NCBI RefSeq assembly: GCF_000226095.1
Contig: NC_016478.1
Span: 62,001 to 126,000, forward strand
From: Thermothelomyces thermophilus ATCC 42464
Taxonomy: Eukaryota > Ascomycota > Sordariomycetes > Sordariales > Chaetomiaceae
Direction of reading: 5' to 3'
DNA length: 64,000 nt
The notes beneath the pieces were generated by a model. The model searched no databases. It had not been told where the DNA came from and saw only the letters and a program-made list of their open reading frames with translations. The translations under genes and the position numbers were made by a program. Shown one piece after another: positions 34,704 through 46,625 of the stretch. How positions within the stretch are numbered: position 1 is the stretch's first letter; each line of letters opens with the position of its first letter.

Positions 34704-37700
34704 ACCTAATTTCGCCGACACTTGTAAATTAGCTATAAATACCTTAGAGAATAAAGCGGAAATATAACATAGTTAAAGGGCCATTTCCGATATAATAGGT
34801 ATATAGGAAGACTAAACCAATTAATATTACTATAGCAAGGAAGACTATAATAGTCGTATTTAGCATCGTAGATATAAGTAACGATAAAGATATAATATTA
34901 GGGTTACTATAATATAAAGATTATAATCTAGACATTAGCTAGAAGAATAGTAGCTACCTATAACCCTAAACGGAGTTATATTTAATTAGCAAGATAGGGA
35001 GTATATAAGGATCGTAAGCAGATAATACTTAGGGAAAGGCATATCCTATAGATCTACCGTAAGAGATAGATAGTAGTAGGCAGCCTATTACAGACTCTAA
35101 AAGAAGCGGTATAATAATACCGACATTATAACAGGAGGAACGAGCTAAACCGCTAATAGCTGTTCTCTCTATTGACGAATATAGAGTACTATAATTAGAG
35201 TAGTAGGTTAAGATAGGAGAAATTGCTAATATCGCTATAGATAGAACCAAGTTCGTATATTATTAGAAAACCGAGAGACGAGATAAGACTAGGGAAGTAC
35301 CGAAGGAATATAAAGAATATCTAGCATTTAAACCGAAGCATCTAGAAGGATTACCAGAATACGGCCTATAGGATCACGAGATTAAGCTCAAGGAAGGAGT
35401 ACGACTAAAGTTCTTTAAGATCTATTATATAAGTTAGATATAGAACGAAGAACTTAAGCGATATTTAGAGGAGAACCTTCGAAGAAGATATATCTGCCTA
35501 TTGACATTGCTAACAGGCTACCTAATCCTGTTTGTGCCTAAGAAAGACAGAAAGCTATAGTTATATGTCGACTATTGGTAACTTAACGAACAGATCGTGA
35601 AAAACCGATACCCATTACTGCTAATCTTATGGCTCCGAGATTAGTTAGCAGGAGCCTAATATTTTACGTGTCTTGACTTGCTATCGGCCTACAATTATAT
35701 ATAGATCAAAGAAGGCGATAAGTAAAAAACGGCCTTTAGGATACCCTATAGCTACTACGAGTACCTTGTCATGCCATTTGGACTTATAAACGCGCTAGTA
35801 ACGTTCTAAGCCCTAATTAATCAAGCTATCTGCCCCTTTCTCGACAAATTTGTGATATATTATCTTGACGATATACTTATCTTCTCTAAGACGATAGATA
35901 AACACTAGAAGTATATAAAGGTAGTACTAGACGTGCTATATATATATGAACTATTAGTTAATAAGGAAAAGAGCAAATTCTACGTTAGGAAAACGGTGTT
36001 TTTAGGATACGAAATATCTCTAGGATAAATTCAAATAGAACCTTTAAAGGTTAAAGCTATTAAGAATTAGCTATAACTAACGTCAGTTATAGAAGTATAA
36101 AGCTTCATCGGATTTATGAACTTTTACTAAATGTTCATTAGGAACTTTAGAGCGATTATATAACCTTTATATAAACTTACAAAGAAGAATATTAAATTCT
36201 AATAGGAAGAATAATATAAGTAAGCATTTATATAGATCTATAACGCTATTACTAAAGATCTAGTACTAGTATTACTAGACCCTAAGAAGCTATTTGAGAT
36301 AGAAACGGACACTTTAGACTACGCTATTAGAAGATAATTAGGATAACGAGACGGACAAGGAAAGCTATATTCTATAGCCTTCTTTTTAAAGAAGCTCGAT
36401 AGATTATATCTTAATTATCTAATCTATAATAAGGAACTACTTATAATTATCGAAGCTTTTAAGGAATAACGACTATACCTTAGTAGCACGATTAAACTAG
36501 TATAAGTATATACGGATTACAAGAATTTACGATACTTCACGATAACAAAGGAGCTTAATAGACAATAAATACGATAGGCAGAATTCCTCGCGGAATTCAA
36601 CTTCGAGATCTGCTATAAGAAGGGCAAAGAGAACGTATAAGCGGACATCTTAAGCCGACGAACGGATCACATAGAAGGACAAACAGGAACAATACTACCG
36701 TTATTTAAGGAACGAATAGATAGAACGCTATATTACAAAACGTAGATACCTATAGAAGATAATCTATTTAACTCGTTCCTAGAGTATTATATAATCTTCT
36801 AAGAAGAAAGGATTAACGAGGCATAGTATCAAGTAGTACCTAGACTAGTAGTACCTAACGGAGTGGAAGAAAGAGATAGGAAACTCTAGTACTAAGGTAA
36901 AGCATATATCTATGACGGGGATCAATAGCTACGAATGATTCGAGAACTCTACAAGTCGAAACTCGGAGGACATAAAGGAGTTATAAAGACTGTCGTACAA
37001 GTTAGGAAATACTACGACTTTCTATAGTTAACGGTATAAGTTAAGGAAGTCATATAGAACTACGACATTTATAATTAAAGCAAAACGGTATAATATAAGC
37101 TGTATAGGCTACTTTAGCTACTACTAATAGTTAACAAACTATAGAGTTTAATTACGATAGACTTTATTATAAAGCTACTAGAATCTAAGGATACGGCTAT
37201 AGGAGTAATCTACGATAGTATTCTTATTATAGTAGATTACCTGACTAAATAGGCATACTTCTTTCCCTACAAGGAGTCCTAGATAGTAGAACAGTTAGCA
37301 GACATAATCTATCGGCAAGTTACATTAGTATATACTTAGCTATAAGAATAGATTACCGACAGAGATACCAAGTTTATATCGAAGTTCTAGTAAGCGTTAA
37401 TATAATGATTAGGCGTTAATAGCAAGCTGTTAACAGCATATTACCTATAGACTAATAGACAAACGGAGCGACTAAACTAAGTTCTCGAGTAGTACCTCCG
37501 CTCTTACATTAACTACTAGTAAGATAACTAGGTCATGCTATTACTAATAGTATAACTCGCTTATAATATAACGCTAATAGAAACGACTAAAGTTATACCG
37601 TTCTTCGCGAACTACGGATATGAAGCAGACCTTAGGCAAGGACTAGAGGCTATAGTGCTAAGAGCAGCAGTCAAAGTAGAATAAAATACGCACTATATAA

Positions 37701-38298
37701 AAAGCTTAAAAAGGAACTCGAGTTTGTCAAGACTAGAATAAAGAACTACTATAACAAATATAGGCTTAAGGGACCTTGCCTAGAGAGGGGAGATAAAGTC
37801 TACCTAATCGTACGAAACTTATAAACCAAACGACTAAATACAAAGCTAGACTTTAAGAAGGTCAGACCCTTCGTTATTAAAAAATAAATCTCGACATCTA
37901 ACTACCAACTATCGTTACTATTATCTATATAACTATAGATGGATGTTTTTTATATTTCACTTCTCGAACTAGTACTAAAGAATGCTAAGGTTACTATATA
38001 TATCGAAGTAAAGGACGAAGAGGAAGAATAGAACGTCAAAGAAATTCTAGATTTACATATTATTAACGGAGAACTATAGTACCTAGTTAAATAGCTTGAT
38101 TTTAGACTAGAAGACAACTTATAGGAACCTATTAAGAACTTAAACTGCCCTAAGAAACTAGAACAGTTCTACTAGTAGAACCTAGATCGACCGTAGGCAC
38201 TAGCTTAGACAAAGCGGCCAAGTTAGCCTCTAACAAATCTAGGCTTAAAGAAGACTAGTTAAATAGGACATTAGCACCCTAGGACTATATATCACTAA
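34505..38298 (+). pseudogene. pol: Beta-3 pol with an intact YLDD box but a frameshift
   Basis: In the -1 frame to gag; start approximate. The protease LVDSRAEINLIS begins at 34676. The RT catalytic box reads YLDDILIF at about 35859-35885. It is the only copy in the window that keeps both Asp. RNase H, integrase and chromodomain (about 38030-38180) follow. The expected stop TAA (38296-38298) is out of frame with the protease, so at least one small deletion occurred. One lost base is visible near 37683 when compared with beta-1. Many TAG/TAA codons. Confidence 0.84.
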
Positions 38299-39256
38299 TA
38301 ATATATACCTCGGAATCCTACACCCTCTATTCTTCTGCTTCTATTTCCTCTAGAGACTATATACCTCGACGAAACAGCTCGGAACCCTGCTCCTTCAAGA
38401 AACGTTTCTAGCGACGAAGACAAGCTAATCGGCCAATAGCCGTCTAAAGTTAAGTCTAAAGAACAAAAAGGGTCTCTTTAGCATCGGCCTCTTCTTATTC
38501 TATACGTTTTTATTTAGATATGATCTTTGTTACTATAAAAGGTTAGCTACGAACATTAAGGTAACAAACTAGGTTATAAACAAGCAGACGCTATATTAGA
38601 ACTATCGTAAGAACGACCCTAATGTACGTACTCGCTATAGCAAGAAGAGCCTGACACTATACAACAAGCCAAGTTCTGCTTAAAACACCACGAACACGGT
38701 ATAACGTCTATACTAGAAGAATTAATAAAAGAAGCATATGACGAACCTAGCTTAGACTTCTTCTGAAAGGGTTTAGACGGAGGTAAATTAAGCGGGACAA
38801 GCGTGTAGGTTGTCTAAGGGATTTGGTGAAGCCAAAAGGTTCACAATAACACTAGAGTTGTCTCCTACAATGGTTAGTGATGCTTGGTATAAATACCGGT
38901 GATTATAGGTTGGGTTGCTATTACTGGTGAACTCCTAGAGTCTACTATAACGAGTGACTATTTATATATATATATACTTCTGCCGATCGCTTATGATCCC
39001 TTTCTATCCTGCCCTTGGATTGCCTTTGGTAGCTAGCTATCCTCTGCTATCTTTCCCTTTTTGGCAATCGTTCGCCTGTGGTAGCCCGCGCTCCCTAGCG
39101 ATCCCATGTCAGCCTCGCTTCGTGCCCTTCTTGATTGGTGGCTCATTTAGCCTTCTGTGCCCTACCGGGTCGCGGTATATGGTTGGCTCGTGACAAAGTA
39201 AGTATAACGTGCTATTAGGATTTCAAAGATCGGTGCTTAGAGATACGATCTACTAT
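38142..39256 (-). pseudogene. Beta-3 antisense gene (subtype I), split by a solo LTR
   Basis: Minus strand from ATA 39256 (mutated ATG, compare beta-1 8911) to TAA at 38142-38144. Subtracting the solo LTR and its 5-bp duplication leaves 651 nt, exactly the beta-1 length (217 codons). The insertion lies in the N-terminal part. RIP stops occur throughout. Confidence 0.65.
38737..39195 (-). repeat. Solo beta LTR (subtype III) inside beta-3
   Basis: 459 bp, running TATGACGAACC to CTCGTGACA on the plus strand, flanked by AAGCA (38732-38736) and AAGTA (39196-39200). These are the same duplication after one C-to-T change. U3 is subtype III, as in beta-4. No internal sequence remains, as expected from LTR-LTR recombination. 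The 79-codon open frame at 38954-39193 is simply U3 and not a gene. Confidence 0.9.
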
Positions 39257-39382
39257 CTTGTTAGCTACTAGTGGTATAGAAAAAGGGAAAAATTACAAGG
39301 TATATATAGAAAAGGATATTAGTGCTATTTAAAACGACCTGAAGAGGGCTTTTAGGTCAAAAGCCTTAGAGGGAGGGCATCG

Positions 39383-39814
39383 TGTCACAGAAATATATAT
39401 ATAGATACTGCCTAAGCTACTGGCATAAACGGGCTAATCAAGCTAAAGGAATGATAGACTAATTAGGATAGGATTACACTTAGCAAGAAATGATCCTAGT
39501 AGAGGATTACTAGCTTATGACATGAGCCAGGTAAGCCAGTATAGAGGATCACTACGACTACTAGTGATCCTAAGGTTATATATACATATAGATAGTTACT
39601 CGTTAGGTAGACTCTAAGAGTTCACTAGTGATAGCAACCTGTCTTATAATTATAGTACTTATACTAAGTATTGCTAATTACTATAAAAGACAACTCTAGT
39701 GTTATTATAAACCCTTTGGCTTTACTAAATCCCTTAGACGACCTGCCTGCTTGTCCCGCTTAATCTACCTTCGTCTGAACCCTTTTAGAAGAAGTCTGAG
39801 TTAGGTTTATTATA
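39383..39814 (+). repeat. Beta-3 3' LTR (subtype I)
   Basis: Starts TGTCACAG after a purine-rich tract and ends TTTATTATA before ATTAG. Direct repeat of 31788-32219. Confidence 0.9.
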
Positions 39815-41635
39815 ATTAGGCTTAGGTTAGGTACCCCCTTTTCCTAGGCTATCTCTATCAAATTAGCGTCTCGATTCTAGGATAATTATTATTTTCTAAA
39901 TATTAGTAACTAGGAAGGTATTAGAAGTCTTCTTTTTCCATACCCTTTATATTATACTTATAAAGACTATACCTATTATTTAGGAGATTCCTATTTATCT
40001 AGGCTATAAAGAGATCTTATAGATGAGTAGTCCTAGTTATATTCTAATCTTAAGAACGCCTATATATATATCTAGTGTAACTTCCTAGTATTTTATCTAT
40101 AGGAGGCCTAATATAATATTATATATAAGTCCTAGGACTATATAGAATGTAGCCTAGCTCTCCTAGCCATTAATATCTATCATAATATAGGTTATCTAAG
40201 TGATCTTCCGGTCTAATTATAGCCTAGTTATAGTCCTAAAGGTATATATAATAGGTAAACTAATCTACTTAATTCTAAGCTTTTAATATATTCTCTTACT
40301 AATAACGCTATAGTTAGAATATCTACTATCCACTTAAGCATTTATAAAGCTAATAGAGTCAAGGAAGATTAGAATAAGAAAAGGAGGTCTATCTATTCTT
40401 TTACTAATCTCTATAAACTTGTCTTCTAGGTAGTCGTAATCTTCTAGCCCCCTTATAAGACTTTACTTAGGGGCTACTCTTTTCCCTACTCCCTATCTTC
40501 TTTATCAGATAGGTTATTATCTTTCTTTTAATCCTTAGCCTCTAAGGTATTAATATTAATTCTTGACTAGTTCTACTATATTAGCTTTAAAGTAAAGGTA
40601 AAGTTACATTTAATAATAAAGTAACCTTTCTACCTATATTAGATATATACTCTAGCTATCTATTAGGCCATATATACTTCTAGACTAACCTATTTTACCT
40701 ATGAGGCATTACCTTCATATTTTCCTACCCTATCCTTATTAAATCTCTTCCTCTATAGGTTAGTATATAATAAATTAATTCTAGTTATTAGTATATCTCT
40801 ATCTATATCCTTCTCTCTCTATAGTTTAGGTACTATCTACTACCCTTATATCTACTAATACTTATTACTAAGCTAAAGAGCCTTAAGATCTATAGTAATC
40901 TTATAGTATTTCTTAACTACTATTATATAATTATCTTAAGGAATTCCTTATCTAACTACTATATATTTAAGTTTCAAAGAGAGGTATCATTATAATTTAA
41001 TTAGGTATAGCTTATTACCCTAAAGGAAGCTACCTACCTTTAATAGCTTAGCCTTAAACTAAATAATAAAGGTAGTAAACGGTTTATTATCTCTCTCTTA
41101 TAAGAATTCTAGTTTTAATAAGGCTACTATCTTCTTATAAAGGTTAGAGAAGATACTCTTTAGATATTAGAAGAACTAAGTCAGGTCATACCTAACTTTT
41201 AGGCCTATAGATTAATAGTAAGCTATAACTTAAGTCTATACCTAGTGTATAAGGTTTCCCTAGATAAAGACCTATTAGTTATAATTAGAGCTAATAAAAT
41301 CTCCATTAGCCATAAGGACATATTCTATTTTACTCTTCTATACTATAAAGAGTTCCTTTTTACCGTCGAAAGGTTATCCGGTTAGGAGACGCTTCTACTA
41401 CGGCCGTTAAGCTTTAAAGGGTACCCTAGCCGACTTAGGGGTCGGGATAGGTTAGGTTTAGGATACCTAGAGGGTGTCGATCGTAGCATTCTACTATTCT
41501 ATTATTACTTAAAGGGAGCAGATGAGCTCCTATAATTCTACTAAGCCTAAGGGCCTATATACTCCCAAATCTACTATAACTACGTTATTAATAACTCCCT
41601 TAAGGAGTTACTATTAGTAAAGAAGGTGGTCGAAA
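39815..41635 (-). pseudogene. Alpha-2 gag and protease region
   Basis: Minus strand between the 5' LTR and beta-3. The portion at 39815-40500 is the reverse complement of alpha-1 positions 1-700 with scattered transitions. The protease motif V-D-S-R-Y-S-N-Y lies antisense to about 40320-40350. Upstream (about 41500-40500) is gag, which I cannot subdivide because stops and substitutions are dense. A short palindrome (ACTCCTTAAGGGAGT type) lies just after the LTR near 41595. Confidence 0.78.
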
Positions 41636-41747
41636 TATGATATACCAGTCTTATAGCATCTATGGATAAGTATATAATGTTTTATTTAACTACTTTAAGG
41701 AGGAAAAAGAGAAAGAATATAAGAGTTATATAAAGGAGTACTTTTTT
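41636..41747 (-). repeat. Alpha-2 5' LTR, inner part
   Basis: About 112 bp matching the end of the alpha LTR (compare 26870-26985). It is interrupted at an oligo-T run by the beta-4 array. The outer part is 63235-63460. Confidence 0.85.
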
Positions 41748-42199
41748 TGTAACGAACCTAACTCAGGCTTCTTCTGAAAGGGTTCAGACGAAGGTAGATT
41801 AAGCGGGATAGGCATATAGGTCGTCTAAGGGATTTGGTAAAGCCAAAGGGTTTATAATAACACTAGGGTTATCTCGTACAGTAGTTAGCGATACTTGGTA
41901 TAAGTACTATAGTTATAAGTTACTATTACTAGTAAACTCCCAGAGTCCACTATAACGAGTGGCTATTTATATATATATATACTTCTACCGATCGCTTATA
42001 GTCCCCTTCTATCCTGTCCTTAGATCGCCTTTAGTAGCTAGCTATCCTCCGCTATCTTTCCCTTTTGGCAATTATTCGCCTATAGTAGCCCGTGCTCCCT
42101 AGCGATCCTGTGTTAGCCTTGCTTCGTGCCCTTCTTAATTAGTGGCTTATTTAGCCTCCTACGCCCTACCGGGTTATAGTATATAGTTAGCTCGTGATA
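41748..42199 (-). repeat. Beta-4 array 3' LTR (subtype III)
   Basis: About 452 bp from TGTAACGAACC to CTCGTGATA on the plus strand. U3 matches the solo LTR at 38737-39195. Confidence 0.9.
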
Positions 42200-42319
42200 C
42201 AATGCCCCCTCTTTAGGGCTTTCGACCTAAAAGCTTCTTATAACTTATTTTAAATACTATTAATACCCCCTTTTCTCTCCTTATAGGTAACGTCCTTCTT
42301 TTGCTAGCTTCCTTCTACT

Positions 42320-42997
42320 ATAGCTAATTGTATTCCTAGGAACTGTCGTGATCTTAAGCGCGAACAATATACTATTATAATTAAGATTAAGCGAGAGGGT
42401 TACGAGGTCGCTATACCTTACAAGCGTTGTTAGAATACAAAGCCGTAAAAGCATTATATGATAATAGAGGGTTTAAACAAGTATTAGAACTATATTTACA
42501 TAGGCAAGAAGTGTAGTAGCCTAAACGTTACAAATGCCTATAGGTTCCTTGTTATTTTCCTTTATAGTCCTAGGTTACTAACTATCTTAGTCCTTTTAAA
42601 TTTGTCGGAGCAGGAGAAGGTTTCGAAAGAGATTACTAAGACTAAGGCGCTTCTTACTTAGATACTAAGCCGTTTAAGTCGATTACGTCGTTTATAGCAA
42701 TCCCTGTGCGATCGTGGTACCAAGGTTTTTCGTCATGGTATAGCTCGTCTAGAGGAGGAGGAAGAACTAGATACTCCTCTGCCGATGTCGGAGATATAGA
42801 CCCTTGTAGGTTAGGCTTAGGCGTTAGGTGCTTTTAACGTACTCGATTAGGAGTTAATCGGGTTAGATCCTAGTCCTAATTCTAGTAGGTCCCTCTCTTT
42901 TTCTATTAGGGAATAGGCTTTAGAACCGGTTTTTATAGCTAGTTAGGATTCTACCGGTAGAACTACTCTAGTTTCTTAGGGTAACTTAGGTTCTTGA
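42320..42997 (+). pseudogene. Beta-4 antisense gene, subtype III: six-cysteine plus helical protein
   Basis: One frame of 226 codons runs from ATA 42320 (probable ATG; A-N-C-I-P-R-N-C follows) to TGA 42995-42997. The cysteine array at about 42416-42515 reads Y-x2-C-x8-Y-x8-Y-x2-Y-x6-C: the six positions are right and four Cys are changed to Tyr. After it comes a charged helical stretch (LSEQEKVSKEI at 42602, then ILSRLSRLRRL and FRHGIARLEEEEEL). The arrangement parallels subtypes I and II but the sequence is clearly different. It overlaps the 3' end of pol on the other strand. The partner internal copy (49371 onward) has lost this gene. Confidence 0.7.
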
Positions 42998-45900
42998 CTA
43001 GTTTCTATAAGTTATCTTCTAGTCTAAAATTAAGCTATTTAACTAGGTACTATAGTTCTCTATTAATAATATATAAATCTAGGATTTCTTTGATGTTCTA
43101 TTCTTCCTCTTTATCCTTTGCTTTAATATATATAGCAACCTTAGTATTCTTCGGTACTAGTTCGAGAAGTGAAATATAAAAAACATCCGTCTATAGTCGT
43201 ATAGATAATAGTAACGATAGTTAGTAATTAGATATCGAGATTTGTTCTTTGATAACGAAGGGTCTGACCTTTTTGAAGTCTAGCTTTGTGCTTAGTCATT
43301 TAGTTCGCAGGTTTCGTACGATTAGGTAGACTTTGTCTCCCCTCTTTAGACAAGGTCCCTTAAGCTTGTGTTTGTTATAGTAGTTCTTTATTCTAGTTCT
43401 GATAAACTCGAGTTCTTTTTTAAGCTTCTTATATAGTATATACATTTGTTTTACTTTGACTGCTACTCTCGGCACTATAACCTCTAGTCCTTGCCTAAGG
43501 TCTGCTTTATATCCATAGTTCGTGAAGAACGGTGTAACTTTGGTCGTTTCTATTGGCGTTATATTGTAAGCGAGTTATACTGTTAGTAATAGCATGACCT
43601 AGTCGTCCTACTAGTAGTTAATATAAGAACGGAGGTATTGCTTGACAACTTGGTTTAGTTATTCTGTTTGTCTATTAGTCTGTAGGTAGTATGCCGTTAA
43701 CAGCTTGCTATTAACGCCTAATCGTTATATTAACGCTTGCTAGAACTTTAATATAAACTTGGTGTCTCTATTGGTGATCTATTCCTATAGCTAAGTATAT
43801 ACTAATGTGACTTGCCAATAGATCACGTTAGCTAACTGTTCTGCTATCTAGGACTCCTCATAGGGAAAGAAGTATGCCTATTTAGTTAGGCGGTCTATTA
43901 TAGTGAGAATACTATTATAAATTACCCCTATAGCCGTATCCTTAGATTCTAGTAGTTTTATAATAAAGTCCATTATAACTAAACTCTATAGTTTATTAGC
44001 TATTAGTAGTGGCTAAAGTAGCCTATATAGCTTATATTATACTATTTTGCTTTAATTATAGATGTTATAGTTCTATATGACTTCCTTAACTCGTGTCGTT
44101 AACTATAGAAAGTCATAGTGTTCTTTAACTTATACGATAGTCTTCGTAACTCCTTTATATCCTCCGAGTTTCAACTTATAGAGTCCTTAAATTATTTATA
44201 GCTATTAATCTTTATTATAGATATACGCTTTGCCTTGGTACTAGAGTTTCCTATCTTTTTCTTCTACTCCGTTAGGTACCACTAGTCCAGGTATTGCTTA
44301 ATATTATATCTCATTAATCCTTTCTTCTCGAAAGATTATATAACATTCTAGGAACGAGCCGAGTGGGTCATCTTCTATAGGTGTCTATATTTTATAATAT
44401 AGCGTTCTATCTATTTGTTCCTTGAATAACGGTGGCGTTGTTTCCGTTTGTCCTTCTATATGATCCGTTTGTCAGCTTAAGGCGTCTGCTTATATGTTCT
44501 CTTTACCCTTCTTATAGCAGATCTTAAAATTAAATTCTATAAGGAATTCTACCTATTATATTTGTCGTCTGTTAAGCTCCTTTGTCGTTATAAAGTATCG
44601 TAAATTCTTATAATCTATATATACTTATACTAGTTTAATTATACTGCTAAGGTATAGTTACCATTCCTTAAAAGCTTTAATAATTGTAAGTAGTTCCTTA
44701 TTATAGATCGGATCATTAAGATATAGTCTATTAAGCTTCTTTAAAAAGAAGGCTATAGGATATAGCTTCCCTTGTTTGTCTTGTTATCCTAACTGTCCTC
44801 TAATGGTATAGTCTAAAGCGTCCATTTCCACCTTAAATGGCTTCTTAGGGTCTAGTAGCACTAGTACTAGATCTTCAGTAATGGCGTTACAGATCTACGT
44901 AAATGCTTGCTTATACTACTCTTCCTATTAGAATTTAGCGTTCTTCTTAGTAAGTTCGTATAAAGGTCGTATAATCGTTCCAAAGTTCCTAATAAATATC
45001 CGGTAGAAGTTTATAAACCTAATAAAACTTCGTACTTCCGTGACTGACGTTGGTCATAGCTAATCCTTAATAGCTTCGACCTTTAAAGGTTCTATTTAGA
45101 TTTGTCCTAGGGATATCTTATATCCCAAAAACACCGTTTTCCTAATATAGAATTTACTCTTTTCCTTGTTAACTAATAGCTTATATATATATAATATGTC
45201 TAGCACTACTCTTATATACTTCTAATATTCGTCTATCATCTTAGAGAAGATAAGTATATTGTTAAGATAACATACCGTAAATTTATCAAGAAAGAATTAG
45301 ATAGCTTAATTAATTAGGGCTTAGAACGTTACTAGCGTGTTTGTAAGTCTAAATAGCATGACGAGGTACTTATAGTAGCTATAAGGTATCCTAAAGGCCG
45401 TTTTCCACTTGTTGCCTTCTTTGATCCGTATATAGTTATAGGCCAATGGCAAGTCAAGACGTATAAAATATTAGGCTCCTGCCAACTAATCTCAGAGCCG
45501 TGAGATCAGTAGTAACAGGTATTGGTTTTTCACGGTCTGTTTATTAAGTTACCGATAGTCAATATATAACCATAGCTTTCCGTCTTTCTTAGGCATAAAT
45601 AGGATTAGGTAGCCTACTAGCAATGTTAACAGGCAGATATATCCTCTTCGAAGGTTCTCCTCTAAATATTGCTTAAGTTCTTTGTTCTATATCTAACTTA
45701 TATAGTAGATCTTAAAGAACTTTAGTTATACTCCTTCCTTAAGCTTAATCTTATAATCCTATAGGCCATGCTTTGGTAACCCTTCTAGATACTTTGGTTC
45801 GAATGCTAGGTGTCTTTCGTATTCCTCCGGTACTTTCCTAGTCTCGTCTCGTTTCTCGGTTTTCTAATAGTATACGAACTTGGTTCTGTCTATAGCGATA

Positions 45901-46625
45901 CTAGCGATTTCTTCTATCTTAACCTACTACTCTAGTTATAGTGCTCCGCATTCGTCGACGGAGAGAATAGCTATCGGTGGTTTATCTTGTTCCTCCTATC
46001 GTAATGTCGGTATTATTATACCGCTTCTTCTAGAGTCTGTAGTAGTCTGCCTATTACTATCAGTCTCTTGCGATGGATCTGTAGGATATGCCTTCCCCTA
46101 AGCATTGTCTACTTGCGATCCTTATATGCTCCCTATCTTGCTAGTTAAATACGACTCTATTCGGGGTCGTAGGTAGTTACCATTCTTCTAACTAATGTCT
46201 AGGTTATAATCTTTATACTATAATAATCCTAATATTATATCTTTATCGTTGCCTATATCTATAATATTAAATATAACTACTATAGTTTTCCCTACTATAG
46301 TAATATTAATCGGTTCGATCTCCCTATATACCTATTATATTAGAAATGGCCCTTTGACTATGCCATACTTCTGCTTCATTTTCTAGGGTATCCGTAGCTA
46401 ATTTACAAGTGTCGGCGAAATCAGGTTTATCTCTGCTCTACTATCCACTAGTACAAGCATTTCGTGCTATTTCTATTATGCTATTATCTATAATTGCTTG
46501 TCTTACCGCTGTCGTCTAAAGATTGCGGCAATTTCCTATGTTTCTGCCAGGAGGTCTCGATATAATGGTCTCTTACGCCAGTTCCTCCTATACTATGCTA
46601 CCACTCTCTGCTATATAGGCATTAA
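42906..46625 (-). pseudogene. pol: Beta-4 first internal copy: pol
   Basis: Minus strand. The protease (LVLVDSRAEINLIS) begins at 46457 and the frame reaches TAA at 42906-42908, 3,552 nt and in frame. The RT box reads YLNN (antisense to about 45255-45275). RNase H, integrase and chromodomain (antisense to about 43020-43160) are in the usual order. Heavily interrupted by TAG/TAA. Confidence 0.85.

Larger units (their letters stand above)
31788..39814 (+). mobile_element. Beta-3: complete RIP-mutated chromodomain Ty3/gypsy element containing a solo LTR
   Basis: LTRs of 432 bp at 31788-32219 and 39383-39814, and target duplication ATTAG at 31783-31787 and 39815-39819. Without the inner solo LTR (38737-39195 plus 5 bp) it is about 7.56 kb. 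Its ends join alpha-2 gag-pol collinearly with alpha-1 positions 688-740. Subtype I. Confidence 0.93.

Noticed and set aside
38954-39193. 79-codon plus-strand open frame
   Set aside because: Lies wholly inside a solo LTR U3 and is absent or broken in the related LTRs at 41965-42199 and 63012-63234.
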